From Selaginella tamariscina (taxonomy: Eukaryota; Streptophyta; Lycopodiopsida; Selaginellales; Selaginellaceae), in the NCBI GenBank assembly GCA_003024785.1, contig PUQB01000284.1, positions 186,001 through 250,000 on the forward strand: a DNA stretch of 64,000 nucleotides, written 5' to 3'. The notes below the pieces were generated by a model, which did no database searches, had not been told where the DNA came from, and saw nothing but the letters and a program-made list of their open reading frames with translations. The stretch's first letter is position 1. Each line of letters begins with the position of its first letter. Made by a program: the position numbers and the translations under genes. Below are positions 35,480 to 46,249 of the stretch, piece after piece.

Positions 35480-37400
35480 CGTCGGAGTTATGGCATCTTC
35501 CGCGATTGACGCTACCTGCGCATCGTCTTCCGCGCTATGGATATTCACGACTCTCCTTTCCAGGAGGTTGAGCGTTCCATCAGGGGGGATGCTAAAATCG
35601 AGGAAGTGGAGAAACAACTGACGAGCGAGCAAGATTCGGAAGAGCGGCGGTATCTGCGGAAGAAGAAGCAGCAGCAGCTGCGGAAGGAGAAAGGAGCAGC
35701 TGCGGAAGGAGGAGAGCAGCTGCGGGAGAAGAGCTCCTCCCACTTAAATCTAAAGGTAACCTTTCCGATACATGTGTGAATGTTTAATAGTTTTTCAGTT
35801 TCCGCACACTTCTTGGCTATGTCTCTGGTTGCGAAATGGACTGTAAGAAGCGTGCTTGTATTTTCTATGTGGTTTAGGTGTCTCTTTCTTCGATCTGACG
35901 AGTTTGTGTCTGTTTTGCAGTCCTTCTTGGTGTAACACCTGCTGGTAAGAAGCTGTGCTTTGTATTTTCTTTCTGATCCTAATTTTCGATGTTGCAGTAG
36001 TGAATGGGTACGTCTCGCTCGGGCCATGAAACAGCAGGTACGTGATGCGGCTGGGGTCTTTGTGGAACGCAACATTGTCCGCTGGATACTAAATTGGATT
36101 GGGACAGCAGGTTGGGCAAGTCGGCATTTGGGTTTTCTTTGGCTATACTACCTGGCGTGCCAGCGTCAGAAAGTACTGTTCAGGGCGAAGGACGGGACGA
36201 GTTGGGTTTTCTTTGACTTCTCAGGCGAGGATTTGCAGGTACTGCAAAGCCGAATCACGCTCCTCGTTCTCATATCGCTTGGGCTATTAAACGACCAGAC
36301 GTGGCTGATAGTGGATGGTGCTTCGGGTCCCGTAGTTCATCCTGGTCCAGTTCTCCAATGCGTTTCGGACCAGAAGCAAAACCACCACGAGTTTGCCAAG
36401 AGTGGTATATACTTGTATATGTCTGCATGGACACTTGGGAGTGTGAACAGGCCGCTGAAGACTGTGGTTGGGAGATTGCCGATCTTCTTCAACGTTTTTA
36501 CTATATTGGAGGTGTGCCGCGCTACCTGTTTGAGCCTGGTGAGCCTGGTGAGGGTGTTACTCGAGCAAAAATGCTAGTTGACGCGGCCTTTGATCCGAAA
36601 CGGTTCAGGGCCTTGCTCTGTAATCCATGGACCATAAATGATATATCGGACAAACTATTCCACTACAGGTACTGTTGCTCAAAAAACATTGTGCTGTATA
36701 TTATCAACACCTCCCTTGTGCTGTTTGCAGATACGTGCCGGATTTTTTTGATGAGAAGTATCTTTTAGTGAGAAAGGAGCTGGTTCCTGCTTCTGATTAT
36801 GTTATTGAGGAAGGACGAATTTTCTAAAAACTCTCAATGCAGGATAAAGTTGATGCATTGGCTTACCTCTCCAACTGGCTCTGTAGTTTATTGAGGGGTA
36901 AAATTTTGAAAAGTTATGGTGGTGTGTGAGGTAAGTTCCGCTGTAGATTGCGTCAGTCAGGAACATGCAGCAGTGGGAGAAACAGAAGAGTGGGAACGGC
37001 CGGCTAAATCACACACTTCACAATGCAATCTCTTATTGTCTGATTCTAACTTTTCCAACTTCCAAGGAAGGGGCTTAAATCACTGGGTACCGATTCGTAT
37101 GTGAGGGCTGTTTCGAAATCAGATGGCGTGGGACTCTTTCAGGATTAAGGTAGAAGCAGACGGGTGTCCACAATATACCAAGTGACTCTAAGACTCTACC
37201 ATCCAGTGAAGGGATGATATCTCTGAGCTTATGAGCATGTTGACTGGTGCCTTACAGACGAAGCTTGTATTTGTAGTGCCCGTTGACAAGTTTGCAGACT
37301 TTAAGAAGGCGCAAAGCTTCTTCGGCAAGGTGGATCAGGAATGTAAGAGATTTCCGACCGCAGCTGCAAATTTAGACAGTATGTACTGGAGTTTAAACTG
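35480..37400 (+). pseudogene. Crinkler/RHS-type P-loop NTPase pseudogene
   Basis: A charged, coiled-coil-like first exon (ATG 35,537, 'MDIHDSPFQEVERSIRGDAK', K/Q/E-rich, donor at 35,755) is followed by shifted frames. Together these resemble the NTPase of Crinkler and trypanosome RHS proteins: a degraded Walker-A region ('NWIGTAGWASRHLGFLWLYY', about 36,095-36,155), 'KVLFRAKDGTSWVFF', Walker-B-like 'TWLIVDGAS' (36,301-36,327), 'YMSAWTL', then 'LLQRFYYIGGVPRYLFEPGE' (36,486-36,545) and near the end 'LVFVVPVDKFADFKK' (37,267-37,311). Family members couple an NTPase to nuclease-like C-terminal domains. The match is from motif memory, not a search. At least three frameshifts make it a pseudogene. 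Confidence 0.65.
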
Positions 37401-37439
37401 TGAAAGCTTAGTGTGTTTTAGATCTATGTGTTATCCAGT

Positions 37440-37985
37440 TCATGAAATGTCCTCTTTGTTTTCCATTTCGGTGTGCATAATTACAGTTTATAAGAGTCAC
37501 ATCCACTCACTACGCGCGACCCAAACCAATAGGCATAACTTCTAGATTCATTGAATTATAAAGCTTAAACACATGTATATGCCCACCATTCTGAAACCAC
37601 ACTCCAAGTTACACTTCCTCTCGGGCATGCTCTGCAACAGCTTGAATGCTTCATCATTTTAGGCATAAGCTGCAAGCATTGCAGTGCACGAGTATACATT
37701 CCGCTCCTGCATTTTCATCGAACAGATACTTGGCTTCTTGCAGATGCCCATTTTGGGCATATGCAGAAACCATTGTATCTACTGTTACCAAGTTGATCTC
37801 CGATGTCGCTTCCTGTGCATTGCCATGTCGCAAAAGAAACGAGCTGCTTCCTCAACGTCACGACTGGCCGCGGACAGCATTGCATTCCATGGTATTAAAC
37901 TCCGGTCTGGGATTTCCTCAAAGAGCTTTCTAGCGTTTGCTATGTCATATGCAGTGATTTGTGTATCGCGTATAAAACTATTTTA
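37440..37985 (-). pseudogene. PPR pseudogene fragment, copy B
   Basis: DNA similarity to 20,480-21,400 runs in the same orientation, with shared phrases 'GTGTGCATAATTACAGTT', 'ACATGTATATGCCCACCATTCTG' (split by changes) and 'GATACTTGGCTTCTTGC'. It lacks a readable frame longer than about 90 codons. It is a truncated duplicate of the PPR pseudogene. Confidence 0.7.
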
Positions 37986-38309
37986 ACTTATGGCTGGATA
38001 CGAGATAAATAGATATTTAATACTATTTACATCTTATCGAAACTTAATAACTATTCTAATGTTTAAACACTTAAATTTATACGAAGAACTAATCAGATGA
38101 GATGTAACAAGATATATTAAAGAAATGAATCGTCTCAACTTTCCACTTTAGAACATAAACTATTTGGCTTTTCTATATGTTAACTATGGAAAATCCTTGA
38201 CGCCAAGGACGATACGACTGACATGTTTCATTACAGTGTGCAATATAAATATGTTTTCTTTTGTTGTCCTCTTGTGATACTTAGAGTGTGGGTGTAACCC
38301 GGTTCTTCC
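37986..38309. other. Intergenic interval
   Basis: AT-rich; I see no feature. Confidence 0.45.
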
Positions 38310-39660
38310 ACTTTCTTACATATGTAATAGAATCCATAATAAACCAATTTGAGAAACGTGTGTATAAAGTTTCTAATGAGGTGTTCAAGGGTTTACGTGG
38401 ACACGCAGTGCCTAGTACCTACATACAAGTTGATGTGAAAGAACATACACACATTACATTTATATGTATTACGATGTTCGTCCGTTCATTGTTCATAAAT
38501 CTTAATTCAAACATATAATTTCACATTAAGAAATTCATGCACTTTTCTTTAGTGCAGTTGGTGGGGGTTAATTATAATTGACTAGAATTTAATAAAGAGA
38601 AACTTTACTATCTAAATGAGTTCTGTAAATACACTTAGATGAGTGAGTAATATATTCATGTGGGTACATATAAAGGAGTGAGTAATATATTCATGTGGGT
38701 ATTTAAGTATATATACATGAATAAGAATGTTTTTCATATATGAATGATTATAAAATTTATATGTTTGATAGTGAAGTAGTTGTCGATTTGAATGAGAATT
38801 TAAATATATATAAATTTAAGTTAGAAATATTTGATATGATTAGTATTAATATATATTGGAGTAAATCTTTAATATAAAAGACATGATTATGCACTTCATA
38901 TACACTTAATATCAAATATTAAATCTTGATTAGGTTATCATTCTATAAGAAAATATGTGTACTGTGTGTGATATATGTGTGTGTGTGTGTATAATACTGC
39001 ATTATATAAGTTTAAATTATGTTTAGCATGAATAACTTTGTTTATTTAGTAATATTCAAAATATACTTCTTTAACAAAAATAAAATGGTTGCATATTCAT
39101 ATTAAATTCTGCAACACACATATGTAGAGGTATGCATAAATACATCTCTTATATGAGACATACATATGTGTATATATTAAAATGCCTTTAGAGTAAGTTA
39201 TGTGTACCACAAATACATGAATTGATTTAAACTTTTAATATAATCAAATAGCAATTTAAATTTTAATTAAGCAGCAGCTTTCGTAGCTCAGTTGGTTAGA
39301 GCGCCCGCTTACTGGTCTTGAGTCCGAATCTCAATGAAAGCAAATGATATTATTCATTAAGAATAGATTTAAGCTCAGCAACATATCACTATAATATATA
39401 CACATACATCATAGGAATTTTTTAACAAGGATAAAAGATGAAGTAAATAATATAAAATCATAAAGCATGTGTTCATAGACATAGTGTTCTTAGTATAATC
39501 GATACAATATAGTTGAATAGTATGTTTAATCAAACATAACATATATTTTTCTACATACAATGGTATGTGTCCATATGTGTATATCTATTAGCTTTAGCAT
39601 TTTACATGATATAATATATATCATTTGTATATGCCTATATCATATATAAATATATGTTAC
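38310..39660. repeat. Duplicated AT-rich block, copy B
   Basis: Diverged copy of 1-2,597 plus 7,205-7,300, in the same order and orientation. Within it 'GAGTGAGTAATATATTCATG' occurs twice (38,641 and 38,675). It runs across the position of the gypsy-1 insertion without an element, so it serves as a near empty site. Confidence 0.75.
39277..39342 (+). pseudogene. tRNA-Thr-like pseudogene, copy B
   Basis: 66 nt. Acceptor (GCTTTCG with TGAAAGC) and D arm are kept. The 3' half of the anticodon arm is deleted ('CCCGCTTACTGGTC'), so no anticodon loop can form. It is the partner of the 2,073 copy. Confidence 0.8.
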
Positions 39661-40378
39661 TTTACAGAATACACACATATAACGCTTATAGTTTACAAAC
39701 TGTACTTATAAAATGATGTATATTCTGTATTATAATGATTTTAAAAATGTAGAAAATAACTTTCAGATTTATTATTTACACAATAGACCCTACTTTTCTA
39801 GAAATTCCATAACACCGACCCTTAATTATTAAGTTTTAATTCTTAACTTAACATTTTCCTTACTTTAAAAATTTAAGGGTTTGACCATTAACTGTGAGGC
39901 ATTTTCATCACTTCGCTTATCTTTGAAAAATAAGTGAGTAACTCAGATCATTTCATTTTTAAATTTAGGCTTGAGTTAGTAGGGATTGGTGTGAAAATAA
40001 ATCTAACCCTTAGGTCAAACTTTATTATTTGAAAAACATTATATAGGACATTCATTTAAATTTATCGAATGTATTGGATATTCATTTGATTCATTTAAAT
40101 TCATTCATTTAATGTGAATTAATGAATCAAATTAATTTTCATTTTTTACTTTATCCATTTTTATTATTTAAATAATGCTTTAAAACTAAATTTAAATAAA
40201 TATTATTTAATTTATAGATTATTTTTGTAATTCTTTATTTTAATTTAAAGCATTTCTATATCCATTTAATAACAAAATAACATACAAGAAAATACACAGA
40301 ATACAACTAAAATTCAGTGATTAAGATTATATTATAAGCATTATAGTGTCATAATATATATATATATAATATATATAG
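39661..40378. other. AT-rich interval
   Basis: No gene seen. Repeated 'TTCATTTAAATTCATT'-like phrases occur near 40,045-40,140 and a TA run near 40,355-40,378. Confidence 0.5.
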
Positions 40379-40616
40379 GAGCCTGCTAGGTGGACACCAC
40401 CCACCCTTATTTTATATATATTTTAATATTTAAATACAAAATAATCTTCAGAATTAACATATTTCATTTATACATGTGATTTATTATAAATAAACTTTTT
40501 AAATGCATGTTTTCACTTGATTTTTAATGTTTTTGTTAATCAATTAAATAAATTAATTAAATTAATACAAGTTAATACAACGGGGGTGTCCAAGGTGGGT
40601 GTCCACTAGCAGGCTC
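40379..40616. mobile_element. MITE-like element 2 (238 bp)
   Basis: The left end GAGCCTGCTAGGTGGACACC pairs with the right end, whose complement reads GAGCCTGCTAG then TGGACACCC. This gives about 20 bp of terminal inverted repeat with one indel. The interior is AT-rich and non-coding. Flanks are TA/CT microsatellite, so no target duplication is readable. Confidence 0.75.
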
Positions 40617-41953
40617 TTCTCTCTCTCTCTCTATATATATGAAATCTCTTCTTGAATCATAACACAAGACACATGTTTTGATAGTATTTTACGAACTCTA
40701 AAGCTTTTATATTCTAGTGTGTGAGAGAGAGAGTAGAAAATCTATCCTCATCTATATGCAAATACATACCAGCTCATTCGAAAGTAGGAAATATTTAATT
40801 ATTAAACATTAATAAAGCTATATTATGTTATTATTTATAGAAATTAAATCTGAGAGTGTTACGAGAGATAACAAAATTGTACATATAACATATATACATA
40901 GGTTAACATATTCTCCGTCTGTTTCACATTTATCTCCTAACAATCAGTCTTGATGTATATAGGAATGTGTATACAAACAAGCGATGTGTTTAATCTGCAT
41001 ATATTTGTATATAGATGTATCATGTTTATGATTATATATATGTTACCTAGATAAAATTATATAAACATATGTATATATATATATATATATAAAAAAATTA
41101 TAATTATATAGTATTGCGAAGACAAACGTATGGAAGGCAAACAAACAAGACATACTAATTAGATAAATATTGTGAAAAGCTTTCGTTTAACAATTGTGTT
41201 TGTGTATCTTAAAACAAAATATTTAGGCAAACTGTTTATACTTATATTTTTATTAACATTAATATAGTTACACTGAAATACATAGTGCAAGCATGTCTAT
41301 ATATAGATGTAGAAGTATAAATATAATACATATATGCAACATAGAATAGAAAGTATGTATGTATATAATATTATACAATAGATATTGATGGACAAACTCA
41401 CAAACTTTGAATATAGAAATTTTATCCGAATATTTCTAATTAAATATTTATTTTTATTTAAATTCTCGCTAGCTTATGTAATGTTTAAAACATATATTAG
41501 AAAATTGTTAAGCTTCGAAACTCATTCATATACTGTATATATAAAACTGTATATAGATTTTGTAATATATTCCTCTGCATACGTTAATATTGTAATATTA
41601 AAATATTAAAATATTAAACTTAACAATATAAACGATGGGACACTAAATGTGCAAAGGTTAAATATATTCAGTTATAATATTTCTAAAATATCACATGCAC
41701 ATGAATGTATTATACAAAAAGATTTGAAGATGGAAGTCCAGGATCAAATATCAGAGGATCAACGGATGGTGATTCATGACAGCCAGATATAAAAGGGTAT
41801 GGATGGAAGCGCTCACTCCAGATCTACAGGTCGTGCCAAGAGGCTGATTGTATCCATGTGTTCTCAAAGGTAAGATTTCTTACATTCTGTTTTCTTTTTT
41901 CTTGATTGCTTTCTCTCGATTGAGTTTTCCCTTGATGTCATAGGGATCACAGG
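40617..41953. other. AT-rich interval, then possible exon of the Crinkler/RHS-related family
   Basis: 40,617-41,700 is AT-rich with TA and CT runs and no gene. From about 41,720 to 41,870 composition turns coding-like and ends at 'CTCAAAGG|TAAGATTTC', a plausible donor, followed by T-rich sequence (41,880-41,950) like the introns of the nearby Crinkler/RHS-related fragments. The copia element inserts immediately after, so this may be the left half of fragment C. Confidence 0.4.
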
Positions 41954-42152
41954 TGCTGAAGATATATCAGCGTGGAGTCCAAGCTGGAGAAGAACAGATA
42001 TATATGCTTAGGCCATATATAGCTTAGGCATATATACTTATGGAGAACTATCTTATATAGTTATGAAGAAAACTGTATAAATAGTATCAGAAATTAAAAA
42101 ACATAGGTTAGTTGATATTTGGTTCGGCTGGGTTTAACAGTTTTTCACAACA
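41954..42152 (+). repeat. 5' LTR of copia 1
   Basis: Starts TGCTGAAGATATATCAGCG and ends TTTTTCACAACA. It shares 'GCGTGGAGTCCAAGCTGGA', 'ACTTATGGAGAACTA' and 'AACATAGGTTAGTTGATATT' with the 3' LTR. Confidence 0.85.
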
Positions 42153-42239
42153 TGATCAGAGCCAAGAACAATAGTAGTTCAAGGGTCATAAGAAGCAGCC
42201 AAGTGTAGTTTGTGGAACATTATATCCTCAAGAACAATT

Positions 42240-43385
42240 AGTCAATGACAGACATACTTGAGAATGATGAGAAGCCACAAATCAATCCCAATTTCGGTCT
42301 TTGATGGGCATGACTTTGAATTGGTAGCAGAAAATCTCATTTGTTATGAGCGCGACAATTGTTTACGAATTGCAGATGGCAGTGAAGTGAAACCTCAGAC
42401 GAACCCAGAAGATTGGTATGTTCACATGACAAAGCGTTGTCACTAATGAGGATTGGGCTTGGTAGCATCACACCATCACCTAGATCTAAGCAAGTCAGCT
42501 TCCGAGAACTGGACAGAGTTGAATGCGATTTTTTGGCAATTAGGCACAGAAGGAGAGATCTGTGGTATCAATTGAAAGGAAAGTTTTTTTTAGGCTCAAG
42601 TTTAGTCCCACAGAACCAGATCTATGTTCCTCGGAAGAATGAAGTCCATTCTTGCTCAGCTCACTGCTCTTGGACAGACCATTTCAGATATAGACAAAAC
42701 CACGGTGCTTCTCGGGGCCTTGACTAGGCCAGACCACGTGACTCTCAAGACGACACTGGAGAATACATTAGGGATGTCTTATCAGGAGATTCAAGTTGCA
42801 GTCATCAACCATGATCCAAATCCTCAAGCAGACATAACCAGCGGTATGTGGGACATTCTCAAGTCCTCTTCACTTCGAGCCAATTCGAAAAGAAAACCAA
42901 CTTCAATCTGCATCAGTGAGGAGTGGGAGCAGTGCTTCACACTATAAAGGTAGCAAGTAGCACAAATAGGCAGGACATTCCACCATCAAAGCTTGGACCG
43001 TGCAACTACTGCAAGAAGATGGGGCATTTTGCCAAGAGCTGTCCAGACAAGGCAGCCAGGAAAACCACGAGCAAGCGAACTGAAGAACAAGGGCAATCAG
43101 CGGATGGCCCTCATGGTAACCACTAACCTCAGTCCTTTCGAGGAAGAAAATATCCTTTGGTTGGACAGTTGTGCCAATGTTCACTGTACTCCAGTATTTG
43201 CCGCTTTTAAGACATATCAGGCAATCCCAGTGGGAGAAGGAGTCTACACGGGAGATCATCGACCATTGAGCATTGCAGGAGTCGGGACAGTAGAGATTCA
43301 ACTCCAAAATGGTGAGATTGTCGATCTTCGAAGGTTCACTATGTCCCACACTCAGCGAAACTCTTATCTGGTGGGAAGATAGCAG
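42240..43385 (+). pseudogene. gag and protease region of copia 1
   Basis: Gag frames ('NLICYERDNCLRI', 'LTALGQTISDIDKTTVLLGA') are broken by shifts. A good CCHC knuckle is present in 'CNYCKKMGHFAKSC' (42,992-43,033). The protease follows in the same frame: 'ILWLDSCANVHCTP', with D-S-C where D-S-G is expected. Confidence 0.8.
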
Positions 43386-43714
43386 ATGCCGGTTGGAAAG
43401 GTTAATCGATAAGGACAAGATCACTTACACTGACAAGCAAGGAACCATAGTAGCACGTGGCCAAGACATGCTGGAACTATAGGTTAGACGCCACATTGGT
43501 GATACCCAAGAAGAAGATCTTCTCCACAAACTCTTCAACGATGGCATAACGATTGGGACATGCAAACGAGGCAACGATTCAGTTGTAGCTCGAGACAAGG
43601 ACCAGCTTTCAAACTTTCAGGTACTGAGACAACCTTGAGTTCTGTGAGGCATGCTTGTTTTGGAAGACAACATAGGCAACCGTTCCCAGTAAGGGCATCT
43701 GCTGTAAGACCACT

Positions 43715-44195
43715 CAACCTCTAGAATTAGTGCACACAGACGTGTGTGGACCAATGCATGTTCAGTCATTGAACAGAAGGAGGTATTTTGTGACGTTTAT
43801 AGATGATTATACTCGTTACACAGTGGTGAAATTCTTGATTAACAAATCAGAAGTAGCAGAAATGTTTCGGCTATATAAGATTGCTGCAGAAAACGTGTGG
43901 CAGAATTTGAAAATCCGTGTACTTAGGAGTGATAGAGGTGGGGAGTATCAAGCAAGTGTGCTCAAGAAGTTGTGCGAAGAATCTGGATTCAACAGCAGTT
44001 TACAACCCCATACTCAGCTCAGCAAAATGGAGTGGCGGAGAGAATGAATCGGTCTAGTGGAGACGACAAGATGCATGCTTATGCATGCAGGAACACCGCT
44101 CAATTATTGGGCAGAGGCCTTAAGCACATCCAACAACCTCGTCACCCATGGATGTACACACACAGATTTCAAAGGATCAACAACCGACGTTAAGG
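43715..44195 (+). pseudogene. Integrase core of copia 1
   Basis: 'LVHTDVCGPMHV' (first D), 'FVTFIDDYTRYTVVKFL' and 'VLRSDRGGEYQAS' (second D) lie in one frame. 'QQNGVAERMNR' (E) is in the next frame. The DDE triad can thus be traced, but a frameshift near 44,000 separates D and E. Confidence 0.9.
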
Positions 44196-44870
44196 AGGAG
44201 AGATGAGTCATGGCACAGGTTCCTTATAGGCAGATAGTTGGTTGTTTGTTATATTAGCCATTTCTACTCGACCAAACTTGGCTTTTTGCAGTTGGAGTGG
44301 TTTCCAGGTTTGTAAAGAATTAGGAGGGCTCATTGGACAACAGTCAAGCGTATCTTATGATACTTGCGAGGCACAGTTGGGTTCTGTTTCACATATTCAG
44401 CTAGTGGAGCTCTATAGGAAATCACATGGTAATGGATCTAGTGGGTTTCACAAATTCAGATTGGGCAAGAAACAAGGAGAGGAAGTCCACTTCAAGATAT
44501 GTGTTTCTTCTGGATGATGGGCTTATTAGTTGGATGAGTAGACTGCAGCGAGTGATGCACTCTCCTCGATGGAGGCCGAGTACATTTTAGCAACAGAGGC
44601 GGCCAAGGAGGCAACCTGGTTAATGAAGTTGCTCAAGGACATGGGGATCTCATTTCCGAGGCCGATCACAGTATATTGTGAGCACTAGTGCCATAGCTAC
44701 TTCAGAGAACCCCAAACATCATGACAAAGTCAAAGCATGTCGATGTGAAGTACCACTTCATTCCGACAAGAGGTTCGAGCTGGGAACATCAAGCTCAAGC
44801 ATGTGTCTACTATTGAGATGGTTTGCAGATATTATGACCAAGGCCTTGGAGCAGGGATAGTTTCTAGCAA
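44196..44870 (+). pseudogene. RNase H end of copia 1 polyprotein
   Basis: Directly after the integrase come 'VPYRQIVGC' and 'AISTRPNLAF' (normally 3' of the RT), then 'SSMEAEYILATEAAKEATW' with the RNase H glutamate, and 'ADIMTKALEQG' near 44,830-44,860. The RT catalytic region is missing between about 44,190 and 44,200, an internal deletion. Confidence 0.8.
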
Positions 44871-44915
44871 CACCGGTCTCGAATGACCATCTTGAACTCT
44901 CATGCTGAGTGGGAG

Positions 44916-45098
44916 TGTTGAGATATCCAGCGTGGAGTCCAAGCTGGAAGAACAGCTATATATGGCTTAGGCCATATATACTTATGGAGAACTACCATAT
45001 ATAGTTTGAAGAAAAACTATATAAATAATATCCAGAAATACAAAAACATAGGTTAGTTGATATTCGGCTCGGCTCGTGCTTTAACAACTTTCAAAACA
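44916..45098 (+). repeat. 3' LTR of copia 1
   Basis: Starts TGTTGAGATATCCAGCG and ends ACTTTCAAAACA. It matches the 5' LTR with small indels. Confidence 0.85.
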
Positions 45099-46230
45099 AT
45101 TAGGAGCCATGTTGCCATCTTTAGATCTGTACACATTCTTGCTTTCTCTGCTTTCCGTGTCATCCTTGTTCTTGTGTCTGGTTGTGAATCTAGGCTGTTG
45201 TGTGCTCTGGATCTGTTATTGCTGGTCTTAGATGTTTTGTGCTTTGCGGGTGTTGTACATGTAGCACTGATTTTGTGTCTTTGCCCCTTCTTTCTCATGT
45301 GTGATGGTTGTGGCCTTTGATCATTTGGGTATGGTTTGAGTTGTTAATGACTTGTCTTGCCAGACCACTTGATTGAAATGTACATACTTGTTTCAAAGTT
45401 GGTCACTATGCTTTTTTTTTTTTTTTTCTATGCTTTGAATATGTGATTTAGGTGTCTCTTTCTTCGATCTGATGAGTTTGTGTTGCTGTTGCCTTTGCCC
45501 CTTGAGTTTTGCTGATTTGGTCTTGTGTGCTTTGACGTATTTTGGGTGCTAGTTTAACAAATTTGTATTTGTTTTTGCAGACCGTTGCCTTGTTCTACGT
45601 TAAGAGCTCCTCTTGGTACGTTTTCATTGTTGTTCGTTTAGAGCATTCTTCTAGGTTGTGTGGATTTTGATTGTACGGTTCCTGTTCTAGAGTTGTCAGT
45701 CTCTATTATTGTAGATGGTCTGTGTTTTACAAGCGGAGTTGTGTCTTATTCTCTTGTTTGCAGACAAGAAGGCTGTGTGTGAGATTATTTGGGACAAGTA
45801 TGGGGTTGCTACAGCATCCCTTCGAAACAGGGCAGGACCAGACAATCATAGTGAGGATATTCGCTTGCAGGTTGGGATTGATGTGATTGGCAACAAATTT
45901 GCCATCACAGGCAGAGAGGATGTTTTGCCGGTTTATGAATAGAGCGAAGAACGCAAATGAGCATTCAAGAGACAATCCCTTCTTCTTTGTTTTATTCTCT
46001 CTCTTCTCTCTCTAAGTATGTCTCCTTTTAATATTTATATAATAGGAGCCGGCAAAATGAAGTTGGGCACAAGATGTTTGAAAGACATGTGGCAAAACCT
46101 CTCTTATCACAAGAGAAACATGATTTTAAGAAACCACTTGACGGAGGAAGATGCTCAACGTTTTGTGGAGATGGCAGACAGTTTATTGAACTACAACCTG
46201 TTCTGTACCATACCATAACTTGGCTGGACA
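45099..46230 (+). pseudogene. Crinkler/RHS-related gene family, fragment C
   Basis: Intron-like sequence shares 'AGGTGTCTCTTTCTTCGATC' with the second copy at 35,877. An exon after TTGTTTGCAG (45,754-45,763) encodes 'KKAVCEIIWDKYGVATASLR' and 'EDIRLQVGIDVIGNKFAITG' to a stop at 45,940. A further coding-like stretch (46,050-46,218) reads 'LGTRCLKDMWQNLSYHKRN', 'LRNHLTEEDAQRFVEMADSL'. The copia 1 insertion separates it from 41,720-41,953. The domain function is not recognised; membership rests on shared intron sequence. Confidence 0.45.
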
Positions 46231-46249
46231 CGCCAAATTAAGTCCCCAA

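Larger units (their letters stand above)
41954..45098 (+). mobile_element. Ty1/copia retrotransposon 1, RT core deleted
   Basis: LTRs at 41,954-42,152 and 44,916-45,098 enclose gag with zinc knuckle, protease, integrase, and then RNase H directly, without the reverse-transcriptase core. Protease-integrase order before RNase H identifies Ty1/copia. Just after the 5' LTR, TGATCAGAGCC resembles the initiator-Met primer site with a small gap. The polypurine-like GAGTGGGAG precedes the 3' LTR. At 3.1 kb it is about 1.5-2 kb short of a full copia element. Confidence 0.9.

Noticed and set aside
41385-41609. 74-codon plus-strand frame
   Set aside because: AT-rich sequence with low-complexity hydrophobic translation, no neighbours or motifs to support a gene.
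43535-43717. Minus-strand frames across copia 1
   Set aside because: Shadows of the plus-strand copia coding region, which shows knuckle, protease and integrase motifs.
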